This document shows positions 1-8,289 of a stretch of DNA of 55,681 bases, in pieces. The stretch covers positions 866,709-922,389 of the forward strand of contig NZ_BSEX01000006.1 in the NCBI RefSeq assembly GCF_027922045.1. Direction: 5' to 3'. Source of the DNA: Microbacterium terregens. Its GTDB lineage: Bacteria > Pseudomonadota > Alphaproteobacteria > Sphingomonadales > Sphingomonadaceae. The position numbers and the translations under genes are program-made. The number at the start of each line of letters is the position of its first letter. Positions within the stretch are counted from its first letter, which is position 1. Under the pieces are notes generated by a model that saw only the letters and a list, made by a program, of their open reading frames with translations, was not told where the DNA came from and searched no databases.

Positions 1-395
1 AGCGAACCGCCCCCACCTGGACCCCGGCCTCCGCCGGGGTACGGCGCCATCGAACCGCACCCGCCTCGTGCTCCTGCGAAAGCAGGAGCCCAGGGTCCCA
101 CGCGCCACGCACGTTGCTCTGCTCGGCCCTGCATCCCCACCTGCGCGGGGACACATCACGATGCGCAGCCGCCCCCCCTTCTGCGTACCCCGGCGGAGGC
201 CGGGGCCCAGTTGGGAAACACCCGCGGCTCCAGCGAACCGCCCCCACCTGGACGCCGGCCTCCGCCGGGGTACACCCTCCCGGCCCTGCCGCTGTCCTAC
301 CCCGCCAAACCATGGCATGGAGCCGCCACGCTACCCCTCCGGGCAGCCGGTGCGCCCCCGCATCTTGGACTAACTTTCGACTAACCTTTCGCGCG
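1..395. other. Repeat-rich intergenic spacer upstream of hrpB
   Basis: I see no gene in this stretch. It is built largely from short palindromic units of two families found in other spacers of the window. Family A (core ACCCCGGCCTCCGCCGGGGT, flanked by CCCA(A/C)CTGG) lies at 13-42, 185-215 and 244-273, with alternating orientation. Family B (CTCCTGCGAAAGCAGGAG followed by CCCAGGGT) lies at 68-97, with a variant at 125-152. Open frames running through it are low-complexity Pro/Arg-rich and follow the repeats. The hrpB promoter is presumably in the last 100 bases, but I cannot point to one. Confidence 0.7.
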
Positions 396-2861
396 ATGAC
401 CCTGCCGATCCACGCCGTCCTGCCCGCCCTGCTCGGCCACCTCGCCGCGCGCAGCAGCGCCGTGCTGGTCGCCCCGCCCGGCGCCGGCAAGACCACCGCG
501 GTCGCCCCCGCGCTCCTCGATCAGCCCTGGTGCACTGGCGAGGTCCTGCTCCTCTCCCCCCGCCGCATCGCCGCCCGCGCCGCTGCCGAGCGCATGGCAG
601 CACTTGCCGGCGAACCCGTCGGCCGCACCTTCGGCTACGCCACCCGCATGGACAGCCGCCGCTCGGCCGCGACGCGGGTGACGGTGGTGACCGAGGGGAT
701 CTTCGTCGCCCGCATCCAGGCCGATCCCGAACTCGCCGGCATCTCGGCGGTGCTGTTCGACGAGGTTCACGAACGCAGCCTCGACAGCGACTTCGGCCTC
801 GCCCTCGCGCTCGACGCCCAGGCGGGGCTGCGGCCGGACCTGCGCATCGTCGCCATGTCGGCGACCCTCGACGGCGCCCGCTTCGCCCGGCTGCTCGACC
901 ACGCGCCAGTGGTGGAGAGCGAGGGCCGCAGCCACCCGCTGGAGCTCCGCCACCTCGGCCGCGCCGCCGAACAGCGGATCGAGGACGGCATGGTCCGCGC
1001 GATCCGCACCGCGCTCGCCGACACCGACGGCGGCGTCCTCGCCTTCCTGCCCGGCGTCGGCGAGATCGAGCGCACGGCCGAGCGGCTGGAGGGCCTGGGC
1101 CCCGACATCGTCCTCCACCGCCTGCACGGCAGCCTGGAGCCCGGCCAGCAGCGCGCCGCGATCGCCCCCGATCCGGAAGGCCGCCGCAAGCTCGTCCTCG
1201 CCACCGCCATTGCCGAGACCTCGCTGACCCTCGACGGCATCTCGACCGTGGTCGACTCCGGCCTCGCCCGCCGCCCGCGCTACGATCGCGCCGCCGGCAT
1301 GACCCGGCTGGTGACGGAGCGCGCCAGCCAGGCCGCCGTCACCCAGCGCGCCGGCCGCGCCGCGCGCCAGCGGCCGGGCGTCGCCTACCGCCTGTGGGAG
1401 GCCGCCGCCACCGCCGGGCTACCGCGCTTCGACCCGCCCGAGATCCTGGAGGCGGACCTCTCCGCGCTGGTGCTCGACTGCGCGCGCTGGGGCGTCACCG
1501 ATCCCACCACGCTGCGCTGGCTCGATCCGCCGCCTGCCGCCGCCATCGCCGAGGCAAAGGCGCGCCTCGCCACGCTGGAGGCGATCGACGCCGACGGCCG
1601 ACCGACGCCGCACGGCGCCGTCATCGCCTCCCTCCCGCTCCCCCCGCGCCTCGGCCACATGCTGGTGCGCGCCGGCGAGCGCGGCCTCGCCCAGGTCGCC
1701 GCCGAAGTCGCGGTGCTGCTCGGCGAGCGCGGGTTGGGCGGCCAGGACGCCGACCTCGAACTGCGCCACCGCCGCTGGCGCACCGAGCGCGGCCAGCGTG
1801 CCGAAGCCGGCCGCCGCATGGCGCAACGCTGGGCAAGGCTCGTCCCCGCAGCCCCGCCCGCGGAACGTGACCCGCAAGCGCTCGCCACCTGCGTCGCGCT
1901 CGCCTTCCCCGACCGCGTCGCTCGCCGCCGTGACGCGACCGGCGAACATTGGGCGAGCGTCGGCGGCCGCGGCTTCCGCCTCGACCCCACCTCGCCGCTC
2001 GCCAGTGCCGAATGGCTCGCGGTCGCGGAGACGCAGGGCGCCGCCTCGGGCGCGCGCATCCTCTCGGCCGCCGCGCTCGACCTCGCCACGATCGAGTCGC
2101 TGTTCGGCGACCGCATCGCCGTGCGCCGCGATGTCGCCTTCGATCCCGCCACCGGCGCGATCAGCGCCGTGCGCGCCCGCGCGCTCGGCGCCCTGCGGCT
2201 GAGCTCCGGCCCCGACAGCGCCGCTTCGGCAACCGAGATCGAGGCCGCGCTGCTGGAGGGGGTCCGCACCCACGGCCTCGCCCTCCTGCCCTGGGGCGAC
2301 GACGCAGCCGCCCTGCGCGCCCGCGCGCGGTTCGCGGCCGAGATGGGCGGCATCGACGATCCCTTGTCGGACGCGGTGCTGCTCGACCGCCTCGACGAAT
2401 GGCTGCCGCCGCTCCTCTCGGGCAAGCGCCGCCTCGACGCGATCGCACCGTCCGCTCTGACGCAAGCCCTGGAGTCGCTCGCCGGCTGGGACGCGATGCA
2501 GGCCGTCCGCCGCCTCGCTCCCGCCCGCTTCGAAAGCCCCGCCGGCTCCACCCACGCGATCGACTATGGTGCCGAGGGCGGTCCGCGCGTCGAGCTGCGC
2601 CCCCAGGCGCTCTTCGGCCTCGCCCGCCACCCGACCGTTGCCGGCGGTGCGGTGCCGCTGGTCTTGAGCCTCACCTCACCCGCCGGCCGCCCGATCCAGA
2701 CGACCCGCGACCTGCCCGGCTTCTGGGCCGGCAGCTGGGCGGCGGTGGCCAAGGAGATGCGCGGCCGCTACCCCCGCCACCCCTGGCCCGACGATCCCGC
2801 CTCGGCCTCCGCGACGCTGCGCACCAAAAATGCGGATGCGCGGGCGCGCGAGGGGCGTTAG
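396..2861 (+). CDS. hrpB: ATP-dependent helicase HrpB
   Basis: DEAH-type superfamily 2 helicase of the HrpB family, 821 aa, the usual length for HrpB. The first RecA domain starts near the N-terminus. Its Walker A (GAGKTT) is at residues 29-34, the DEVH motif II at 122-125 and the SAT motif III near 155-157. The second RecA domain carries the QRAGRAAR motif VI, followed by the HA2-like region and the HrpB-specific C-terminal domain. The frame stays open upstream to 114, but the ATG at 396 puts MTLPIHAVLPAL directly before the helicase core, as in the family; the upstream part is translated repeat DNA. The cellular role of HrpB is poorly defined; in other bacteria it is a dispensable RNA helicase. 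It precedes the small complex I gene by about 40 bases. Confidence 0.93.
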   Translation: MTLPIHAVLPALLGHLAARSSAVLVAPPGAGKTTAVAPALLDQPWCTGEVLLLSPRRIAARAAAERMAALAGEPVGRTFGYATRMDSRRSAATRVTVVTEGIFVARIQADPELAGISAVLFDEVHERSLDSDFGLALALDAQAGLRPDLRIVAMSATLDGARFARLLDHAPVVESEGRSHPLELRHLGRAAEQRIEDGMVRAIRTALADTDGGVLAFLPGVGEIERTAERLEGLGPDIVLHRLHGSLEPGQQRAAIAPDPEGRRKLVLATAIAETSLTLDGISTVVDSGLARRPRYDRAAGMTRLVTERASQAAVTQRAGRAARQRPGVAYRLWEAAATAGLPRFDPPEILEADLSALVLDCARWGVTDPTTLRWLDPPPAAAIAEAKARLATLEAIDADGRPTPHGAVIASLPLPPRLGHMLVRAGERGLAQVAAEVAVLLGERGLGGQDADLELRHRRWRTERGQRAEAGRRMAQRWARLVPAAPPAERDPQALATCVALAFPDRVARRRDATGEHWASVGGRGFRLDPTSPLASAEWLAVAETQGAASGARILSAAALDLATIESLFGDRIAVRRDVAFDPATGAISAVRARALGALRLSSGPDSAASATEIEAALLEGVRTHGLALLPWGDDAAALRARARFAAEMGGIDDPLSDAVLLDRLDEWLPPLLSGKRRLDAIAPSALTQALESLAGWDAMQAVRRLAPARFESPAGSTHAIDYGAEGGPRVELRPQALFGLARHPTVAGGAVPLVLSLTSPAGRPIQTTRDLPGFWAGSWAAVAKEMRGRYPRHPWPDDPASASATLRTKNADARAREGR

Positions 2862-2902
2862 AGCGTTTGACAACGAACCCCATTTCCCGCGTGGAGAAGC
2901 TT

Positions 2903-3184
2903 GTGCCGTCCGCCCGTATCTACCAGCGCCCCAAGAATTCCACCCAGTCCGGCCGCGCCCGCACCGACATGTGGGTCCTGGAGTTCGAGTCCACCGAGCC
3001 CAAGCAGCCGGATCCGCTGACCGGCTGGGCCGGCTCGGGCGACACCCGCGACCAGGTCCGCCTGACCTTCCCGACGGCGGAAGCGGCCCGGGCCTATGCC
3101 GAAAAGCAGGGCCTGACCTATCACGTCGTCCCGGCGCCCGAGCGCAAGCTCAAGCTCCAGGCCTACGCCGACAACTTCCGCTAA
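2903..3184 (+). CDS. ETC complex I subunit (NDUFS4/18 kDa-like accessory protein)
   Basis: Small 93-aa protein of the ETC_C1_NDUFA4/NDUFS4 family, an accessory subunit of respiratory NADH:ubiquinone oxidoreductase that alphaproteobacteria share with mitochondria. The recognisable pattern is ARIYQRPKN near the N-terminus, then WVLEFE, GWAGSGDT, QVRLTFP, AYAEKQGL and the basic C-terminal AYADNFR. I chose the GTG at 2903 because GGAG at 2892-2895 lies seven bases upstream; an in-frame GTG at 2891 would add four residues and has no such site. It is not next to nuo genes, which is usual for this subunit in alphaproteobacteria. It converges on the NUDIX gene with about 20 bases between them. Confidence 0.88.
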   Translation: MPSARIYQRPKNSTQSGRARTDMWVLEFESTEPKQPDPLTGWAGSGDTRDQVRLTFPTAEAARAYAEKQGLTYHVVPAPERKLKLQAYADNFR

Positions 3185-3204
3185 GCCGGGGGCGGGGGCG
3201 GCGC

Positions 3205-3741
3205 TTACCGCCCCGCCAGGATCCCGGCGCCCAGCAGCAGCAGCAGCTTCACGTCCATCGCGAAGCCTTCGGCGCGCTTGGCGGCGATGAAGGACTCGAC
3301 CTCGGCGAGCGGCACCCGGTGGACGGTGATGTCTTCACCGTCGACGCCGCCGCCCTCGCCGGTCTTCACCAGCTCGGTCGCCCGCATTAGCGTAAAGCCT
3401 TCGGAGACCATGCCGGGCGAGGAATGGAACATGCCCACCGGCTCGATCTTGCCGGGGCGATAGCCCGTCTCCTCCTCCAGCTCGCGCGCGGCGGCGATCT
3501 CGGCCCCTTCGCCCGCGACGTCGTCGCCGATCAGTCCGGCCGGCAGCTCCAGGCAGCGCTTGCCCAGCGGCATGCGGAACTGGTCGACCAGCAGCACGCA
3601 GCCCTCGTCGTCCACCGCCAGGATCACCGCCGCCTCGATGCCGCGGGCCCGGCCCACATATTCCCACGTCCCCTGCTTCTTGGCGACGATGTACTTGCCC
3701 TCCCACATCGTCTCGACGGGGAGATTCGCATCCTTGGTCAT
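3205..3741 (-). CDS. NUDIX hydrolase, ADP-ribose pyrophosphatase type
   Basis: 178-aa protein with a perfect Nudix box, G-x5-E-x7-RE-L-E-EE-T-G-Y, at residues 72-94, which binds the metal ions used to split X-linked nucleoside diphosphates. The preceding strand ends in LELPAGL and a downstream HSSPGMVSEG segment follows; both are typical of the ADP-ribose pyrophosphatase (NudF-like) subgroup. The likely substrate is ADP-ribose, but the motif alone does not settle it. The start ATG overlaps the stop of the upstream TPM gene by four bases (ATGA, 3738-3741), so it is the last gene of the coupled lemA-TPM-TPM-NUDIX group. Confidence 0.88.
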   Translation of the reverse strand: MTKDANLPVETMWEGKYIVAKKQGTWEYVGRARGIEAAVILAVDDEGCVLLVDQFRMPLGKRCLELPAGLIGDDVAGEGAEIAAARELEEETGYRPGKIEPVGMFHSSPGMVSEGFTLMRATELVKTGEGGGVDGEDITVHRVPLAEVESFIAAKRAEGFAMDVKLLLLLGAGILAGR

Positions 3742-4409
3742 AGTTCGATCAATCGGTCCGGTAGTTCGTTGATGTCGTCGGCGCTGCGCGGGAAGTGCTC
3801 GGCGAGCACCACGCCCACCTGCTCGACCGCGCGCGCCATGCCCTCGCCGACGCGCCCCTCGCGCACGGAGGCGACCAGCGCCGCCATCGCCTCGCCCCAC
3901 ACCTCGGGCGCGACCTTGGCGTGGATGGCCTCGTCGGCGATCAGCTCGGCACGGTGCTCGGCCAGCGACAGGTAGAGCAGCACGCCGGTGCGCGCACGCG
4001 TGCGCTTCTCCGCCGCGGTGCGGAACAGCCCCACCGCCCGCCTGCGCACCCGCCGCGTCTTGGTGGCACCGGGCGTCATCGCGATCCGCAGCTTCGGGAT
4101 GGCGAGCAGCAGCCGAACGACAAGGAACGCCAGCGTCTGGAGCAGCAGCGCGATCAGCAGCAGCACGCTCGGGTGCACCACCTGTGTCCAGGGATCGAAC
4201 ACCCGCTCATACAATGCCGCCGCCATGCCGGGCCACACCGACAGCAGCGCCAGCACCAGCAGCATCGCCAGCACCGCCCAGTGCAGCGCCACGTCGTGGT
4301 ACGAGTCGGATCGGCCCGCGACCACCGTCACGATCTCGCCGTCCGTGCCGCGCTCCGCCGCGGCCACGGCGGCCGTGACCGCCGCATGATCCTGTTTGCT
4401 CAGATGCAT
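3738..4409 (-). CDS. TPM domain membrane protein
   Basis: 223-aa protein starting MHLSKQDHAAVTAAV. A TPM-like region is interrupted by two hydrophobic stretches: one near residues 42-65 (rich in Ala/Leu/Val) and a second near 80-105 (LLLIALLLQTLAFLVV). A soluble alpha/beta part follows, with GVLLYLSLAEHRAELIAD and a helical C-terminus. This is the short membrane TPM type usually encoded beside LemA and a YgcG-like protein. The start overlaps the previous stop by one base (TGATG at 4407-4411) and the end overlaps the NUDIX start by four, implying coupled translation. The biochemical role is unknown; TPM proteins have been linked to membrane integrity and, in plants, to a phosphatase activity. 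Confidence 0.85.
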   Translation of the reverse strand: MHLSKQDHAAVTAAVAAAERGTDGEIVTVVAGRSDSYHDVALHWAVLAMLLVLALLSVWPGMAAALYERVFDPWTQVVHPSVLLLIALLLQTLAFLVVRLLLAIPKLRIAMTPGATKTRRVRRRAVGLFRTAAEKRTRARTGVLLYLSLAEHRAELIADEAIHAKVAPEVWGEAMAALVASVREGRVGEGMARAVEQVGVVLAEHFPRSADDINELPDRLIEL

Positions 4410-5311
4410 CACCAGCTCCCCGAAGCGCCGCCGCCGCCGAACGACCCGCCGCCGCCGCCGCCGAAGCCGCCGCCGCCCCAGCCGCCACCGCCGGAGCCGC
4501 CGCCACCGCCACCGCCCCAACCGCCCCAGCCGCCGCGGTCGTCGTCGTCGCGCGAGCCGTGTTCGATCGCATTGGCGATGGTCCACAGCACGATCGGCCA
4601 GTCGCTGCCGCCGCCGCCCCGCGAGCGATAGCGCCGCCCGCGCCACTTGCCTCCGCTCCCGCTCCGGCCACCCCGGCCGCGGAACATCGACAGCAGCACG
4701 AACAGCAGCACCATGCCCCAGAACACCAGCCCCAGGGGGAAGCCGCCGCCGTTGCCGCGCTTGGCCGCGGTGCTGTGGGTGCGGTCATATTCGGCGGCCG
4801 CCGCCTTGGCCCGCGCCTGCGCGTCGGCGTCCGGCAGCGACAGCTGCGTCGCCAGCGCATCGGCGCCCGCGACGATCCCGCCCGCCAGGTCGCCCGCCTT
4901 GAACCGCGGCAGGATCGTGCCGTTGATGACGACGCTCGAATAGGCGTCGGTCAGCACCGGCTCCAGGCCGTAGCCGACCTCGAGGCGCACCTTGCGCTCG
5001 TTGGGGGCCACCAGCAGGATCGCGCCATTGTCGGCGTCCTTCAGGCCCACCGCCCAGGCCCGGCCCAGCCGATAGCCATAATCCTCGATCGGATAGCCCT
5101 GCAGGTCCGGCACCGTCGCCACCACCAGCTGGTGGTTGGTCTGCTGCTGGAGCTGGTCGAGCTTCTGGGTGAGCGCCGCCTCCTGGTCGGGCGGCAGGAC
5201 GTTCGCCGCATCCACCACGAAGCCGGTGAACTGGGGAAAGTCCTGCGCCTGCGCCGCGCCCGCGCTTCCCAGCGCGAGCAGCGTCGCCAGCAGCAGCCGA
5301 ACCAGCGCCAT
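4409..5311 (-). CDS. YgcG-like TPM domain protein with Gly-rich tail
   Basis: 300-aa exported membrane protein. A signal peptide (MALVRLLLATLLALGSAGAAQAQ) leads into a periplasmic TPM domain (residues about 28-155, with FVVDAANVL, LVVATVPDL, GYGLEPVLTD). One transmembrane helix lies near 196-212 (FPLGLVFWGMVLLFVLL). The C-terminus is Arg/Gly-rich and ends in a nearly pure Gly/Trp/Ser stretch over the last 50 residues. This order (signal, TPM, membrane helix, glycine tail) is that of YgcG and relatives. It follows lemA after eight bases and overlaps the next TPM gene by one base. The tail is likely disordered and varies widely in this family. Confidence 0.9.
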   Translation of the reverse strand: MALVRLLLATLLALGSAGAAQAQDFPQFTGFVVDAANVLPPDQEAALTQKLDQLQQQTNHQLVVATVPDLQGYPIEDYGYRLGRAWAVGLKDADNGAILLVAPNERKVRLEVGYGLEPVLTDAYSSVVINGTILPRFKAGDLAGGIVAGADALATQLSLPDADAQARAKAAAAEYDRTHSTAAKRGNGGGFPLGLVFWGMVLLFVLLSMFRGRGGRSGSGGKWRGRRYRSRGGGGSDWPIVLWTIANAIEHGSRDDDDRGGWGGWGGGGGGGSGGGGWGGGGFGGGGGGSFGGGGASGSW

Positions 5312-5319
5312 GGCCCGGC

Positions 5320-5910
5320 TCAGCTGGCGTTGCCGAAGTTGACCGTGGGTGCGGTCTCCGCGCCCGCCTGCGCCTGGAACGGCACCTTGGGCTTGGCGCC
5401 ATAGAAGATGCGCGCGCCCACCGCGTCGGGGAAGGTGCGGATGCGGGTGTTATAGGCCTGCACCGCCTCGTTATAGTCGCGCCGCGCGATCGCGATGCGG
5501 TTCTCGGTGCCTTCCAGCTGGCTCTGGAGCGCCATGAAATTCTGGTTGGCCGTCAGCTGCGGATAGGCCTCCACCACCGTGCGCAGCTGGCCCAGCGCCT
5601 GGGTCAGCTGGTTCTGCGCCTGGCTGAACTTCTCGAACTGCTGCGGGTCGGACAGGTCGTCGGTGGTGATGTTGATCGAGGTGGCACGCGCGCGTGCCTC
5701 GGTCACCTTGGTCAGCGTACCGGATTCATGGGCGGCATAGCCCTTCACGGTCGCGACCAGATTGGGAACCAGGTCGGCGCGGCGCTGGTACTGGTTCTGC
5801 ACCTCGCCCCACTTCGCGTTCACGTTCTCCTCGGCGGTCGGGACGCTGTTCACCCCGCAAGCCGCGAGCAGCCCCGCACCCAGCATCGTCAGCATCGTCC
5901 GAAAGCGCAT
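5320..5910 (-). CDS. lemA: LemA family lipoprotein
   Basis: 196-aa LemA family protein. The N-terminus ends in a lipobox, L15-A16-A17-C18, so it should be lipid-anchored at Cys18. The rest is the helical LemA domain: NAKWGEVQNQYQRRADLVPNL, then KVTEARARA, LGQLRTVVEAYP, NFMALQSQLEGTENRI and RRDYNEAVQAYN. The ATG at 5910 has a GAGGAGA ribosome site six to ten bases upstream, so I prefer it to longer in-frame starts. It heads the lemA-TPM-TPM-NUDIX group and is divergent from mscL with 82 bases between them. LemA's function is unclear; its fixed pairing with TPM proteins points to a shared membrane role. Confidence 0.93.
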   Translation of the reverse strand: MRFRTMLTMLGAGLLAACGVNSVPTAEENVNAKWGEVQNQYQRRADLVPNLVATVKGYAAHESGTLTKVTEARARATSINITTDDLSDPQQFEKFSQAQNQLTQALGQLRTVVEAYPQLTANQNFMALQSQLEGTENRIAIARRDYNEAVQAYNTRIRTFPDAVGARIFYGAKPKVPFQAQAGAETAPTVNFGNAS

Positions 5911-5992
5911 CTGTCTCTCCTCAAGCCTTGCCATCGTCACTTGTAGCGGGGCAGGAACGCTCCGCGAAGGGCAATCGATCAACGAGGGATTC

Positions 5993-6463
5993 ATGACGCT
6001 GTTGCACGAGTTCCGAAAGTTCGTGGCGCGCGGCAACGTGCTCGACCTGGCGGTCGGCGTCATCATCGGCGCCGCGTTCGGCACCATCACCAAGTCGCTG
6101 ACCGACGACATGATCATGCCGGTGATCGGCTGGCTGTTCGGCGGCTTCGATTTCTCGAGCTATTTCCTGCGCCTGGGGCCGATCCCCGCCACCTACACCG
6201 GCTCGCCCGACAACTACGCCGCGCTCAAGGCCGCCGGCGTGCCGCTGTTCGGCTATGGCCAGTTCGTGAGCGTGGTGATCAACTTCATCATCCTCGCCTT
6301 CATCGTCTTCCTGCTGGTGAAGTTCGTGAACCGCGCGATCGCGGTCGTGCACGAGGAGCAGAAGACCGGCACCGCACCCCCCGCCGCCGATCCGCCCGAA
6401 GTGGCGCTGCTGCGCGAGATCCGCGACGAGCTGCGCGCGCGCAGGGACGATGCGGGCGCGTAA
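5993..6463 (+). CDS. mscL: Large-conductance mechanosensitive channel MscL
   Basis: 156-aa channel that opens under membrane tension to release solutes during hypo-osmotic shock. Residues 1-60 hold the amphipathic N-terminal helix (LHEFRKFVARGNVLDLAVGVIIGAAFG) and TM1. A periplasmic loop with YFLRLGP follows, then TM2 (FVSVVINFIILAFIVFLLVKFVN) and the cytoplasmic helix ending in EVALLREIRDELRAR. Length and layout are normal, with a slightly longer periplasmic loop than in E. coli. GAGGG at 5984-5988 precedes the ATG by four bases. It is divergent from lemA and converges on hisN, with a family C palindrome between. Confidence 0.96.
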   Translation: MTLLHEFRKFVARGNVLDLAVGVIIGAAFGTITKSLTDDMIMPVIGWLFGGFDFSSYFLRLGPIPATYTGSPDNYAALKAAGVPLFGYGQFVSVVINFIILAFIVFLLVKFVNRAIAVVHEEQKTGTAPPAADPPEVALLREIRDELRARRDDAGA

Positions 6464-6470
6464 ACGCCGA

Positions 6471-6606
6471 ACCGTTCGTGCCGAGTAGAGACCGAGCAGC
6501 TCCGCAGGAGCGTGTCGAGGGCTCGTATCGAGGTACCGCCCCAGGCGCCCGCCCTTCGATACGTCGCCTCGATACGCTGCTGGCGCAGCTACTCGACGGC
6601 TATTCA
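6471..6606. repeat. Family C intergenic inverted repeat, copy 1
   Basis: Imperfect palindrome of about 130 bases between the convergent mscL and hisN. The left edge reads CCGTTCGTGCCGAGTAG and the right edge GCAGCTACTCGACGG. Inside are facing copies of GTATCGAG and CTCGATACG. Two further copies lie at about 10,328-10,438 and 20,741-20,873. The left edge here is the exact reverse complement of the right edge of the copy at 20,741-20,873. Placement after gene ends suggests a transcript-end or REP-like role. Confidence 0.75.
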
Positions 6607-6635
6607 GGGCAAACGGAAGAGAGGGGCCCCGCCCC

Positions 6636-7421
6636 TCAGTGCCCGCCGCGGCAGGCGAGCGCCTCGACCAGTTCCTCGATTCGCGCCGGGTCGCCCGCGG
6701 CGATGACCTCGCCGTTGCTGGCCGCGTGGAGCGGGTCGCCCGCCCAGTCGCACATGCGCCCGCCAGCACCCTCCACCACCGGCACCAGCGCGGCGAAGTC
6801 GTGGAGCTTCAGCCCCGCCTCGATCACCACGTCGAGGTGGCCGGAAGCCAGGCACGCATAATTATAGCAGTCGCCGCCCAGCACGGTGCTGCGCACGGCC
6901 CCGTCGACATGCTCGAACGCATGGAGCTGGTCGTCGGTGAACAGCGCGGGGCTGGTCGTCGCCAGCAGCGCGTCGGCCAGGTCGCGACAGCGGCGGGTGC
7001 GCGCCTCCTGTCCGTTGAGCGTCGTCGGGCGCCCCACCACCCCCAGCCAGCGTTCGCGCAGGATCGGCTGGTCGATGATGCCGAGCACGGGCCAGCCGTC
7101 CTCCACCAGCGCGATCAGCGTGCCGAAGATCGGCCGTCCGGCGATAAAGGCGCGGGTGCCGTCGATCGGATCGAGCACCCATTGCCGGCCGCTGGTGCCG
7201 GCGCGCTCGCCTTCCTCCTCGCCCAGGATGCCGTCCATCGGCCGCTCGGCGATCAGCAGCCGGCGCATGGCGGCCTCCGCCTCCTTGTCGGCGAGCGTCA
7301 CCGGGGAGGCGTCCTCCTTGGTCTCCAGCCCGAACTCGGTGCGGAAGCGGGGGCGGATCGCGGCGCCCGCGGCATCCGCGAGGCGCAGGGCGAGGTCGAT
7401 GTCGGTCTGGGAAACGGCCAT
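6636..7421 (-). CDS. hisN: Histidinol-phosphatase, inositol monophosphatase family
   Basis: 261-aa Mg-dependent phosphatase of the inositol monophosphatase superfamily. Metal-binding motifs are GEEEG at 67-71 and DPIDGT at 84-89; a late LKLHDFAAL segment supplies the last Asp. The subgroup look (WVLDPIDGTRAFI, then CYNYACLASGHLDVVIE) matches HisN-type histidinol-phosphatases, which complete histidine synthesis where the HAD-type HisB phosphatase is absent. A substrate such as inositol phosphate cannot be excluded. An in-frame ATG at 7427 would add two residues. It stands alone, converging on mscL and divergent from the peroxiredoxin. Confidence 0.85.
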   Translation of the reverse strand: MAVSQTDIDLALRLADAAGAAIRPRFRTEFGLETKEDASPVTLADKEAEAAMRRLLIAERPMDGILGEEEGERAGTSGRQWVLDPIDGTRAFIAGRPIFGTLIALVEDGWPVLGIIDQPILRERWLGVVGRPTTLNGQEARTRRCRDLADALLATTSPALFTDDQLHAFEHVDGAVRSTVLGGDCYNYACLASGHLDVVIEAGLKLHDFAALVPVVEGAGGRMCDWAGDPLHAASNGEVIAAGDPARIEELVEALACRGGH

Positions 7422-7532
7422 GCCCATCCCTACCCCCGGCACGGCCGCGCGCCAACCACCAAGCCGCGCGAAGCCGCGTGACGGCGCCCGGCCGCCCGGC
7501 TAGGCTGGCGCATGTCCTGCGGGAGTTCGACC

Positions 7533-8096
7533 ATGCGTCCGATGCTGCTGATCGCTTCGTTGCTGCTGCCCTTCGCCGCGCCCGCCAGTGCGGCACTCGC
7601 GCCGGGAGCCAAGGCGCCCGACTTCGTCGCCAAGGGCGCGATCGCGGGCAAGCCCTTCACCCTCCACCTGCGCTCGCAGCTCCGCAAGGGGCCGGTGGTG
7701 CTCTACTTCTTCCCGGCCGCCTTCACGGGCGGCTGCAATGCCGAGGCACGCGCCTTTGCCGAGGCGGTCGACGACTTCCGCGCCGCCGGTGCCACCGTGA
7801 TCGGCATGTCGGCCGATCCGCTGGACAAGCTGGAGGCGTTCTCCGCCCAGCATTGCGCGGGCAAGTTCGCGGTGGCGAGCGCCACCCCGCGCGTGGTGCG
7901 CGGCTATGACGTCGCGCTGGGCCGCCCGGCTCCGGGCAAGAACGCGCCGGTCCGCACCAGCCGCACCAGCTATGTGATCGCGCCGGACGGCCGCATCCTC
8001 TACGCCCATGACGACGCCAGCCCGCTCGAGCACGTCCAGCGCACGCTGGCGGCGGTCCAGAGCTGGCACCGCCAGCACGGTGGCGGGCGCAGCTGA
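7533..8096 (+). CDS. Periplasmic peroxiredoxin, AhpC/TSA-BCP type
   Basis: 187-aa thiol peroxidase. A signal peptide (MRPMLLIASLLLPFAAPASA) precedes a thioredoxin-fold domain. The peroxidatic cysteine is C68 in the motif PAAFTGGC, the PxxxTxxC signature of peroxiredoxins. C108 (QHCAGKF) is placed to be the resolving cysteine, so the atypical two-Cys BCP mechanism is likely. The C-terminus has TSYVIAPDGRILY, typical of BCP/PrxQ. The ATG at 7533 follows GGGAG at 7520-7524; an upstream in-frame ATG at 7512 would spoil the signal peptide. It reduces peroxides in the periplasm, with an unknown thiol donor. A 193-base spacer with a sigma-54 promoter follows. Confidence 0.88.
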   Translation: MRPMLLIASLLLPFAAPASAALAPGAKAPDFVAKGAIAGKPFTLHLRSQLRKGPVVLYFFPAAFTGGCNAEARAFAEAVDDFRAAGATVIGMSADPLDKLEAFSAQHCAGKFAVASATPRVVRGYDVALGRPAPGKNAPVRTSRTSYVIAPDGRILYAHDDASPLEHVQRTLAAVQSWHRQHGGGRS

Positions 8097-8113
8097 CCCG
8101 CCGCCGCGCCACG

Positions 8114-8125
8114 CACCAACTGGTG
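8114..8125. promoter_or_regulatory. Possible enhancer (UAS) for the sigma-54 promoter
   Basis: CACCAACTGGTG is an inverted repeat (CACCA/TGGTG around AC) centred about 120 bases before the predicted start point of the sigma-54 promoter at 8213-8230. That is the normal distance for a bacterial enhancer-binding protein site. Only one such element is visible, and a short palindrome can arise by chance in GC-rich DNA. Confidence 0.3.
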
Positions 8126-8212
8126 GCGCATCACACCGCGAGCGCCCGGTGACTTTCGCCAACATGATGCAGGCGGCTGTTCCCGTACTCGTGTTTTCAA
8201 GCACTTAGGAAA

Positions 8213-8230
8213 TTGGCACGACCCCTGCAA
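8213..8230 (+). promoter_or_regulatory. Sigma-54 (RpoN) promoter
   Basis: TTGGCACGACCCCTGCAA matches the RpoN consensus TTGGCACG-N4-TTGCA with one mismatch. The invariant GG (8215-8216) and GC (8227-8228) are exactly ten bases apart. The predicted start is near 8240, leaving a leader of about 50 bases before the 36-aa ORF at 8290. The leader holds a perfect hairpin, CGCCGGA-TGG-TCCGGCG, at 8247-8263. Transcription from it would need an activator ATPase; none is encoded nearby. Confidence 0.75.
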
Positions 8231-8289
8231 AGTCCCTCGCATCGATCGCCGGATGGTCCGGCGGCCGAAAGGATCAGGGAGTTTCCACC

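Noticed and set aside
68..373. Short plus-strand frames in the first 400 bases
   Set aside because: They translate palindromic repeat DNA and are Pro/Arg-rich with no ribosome site.
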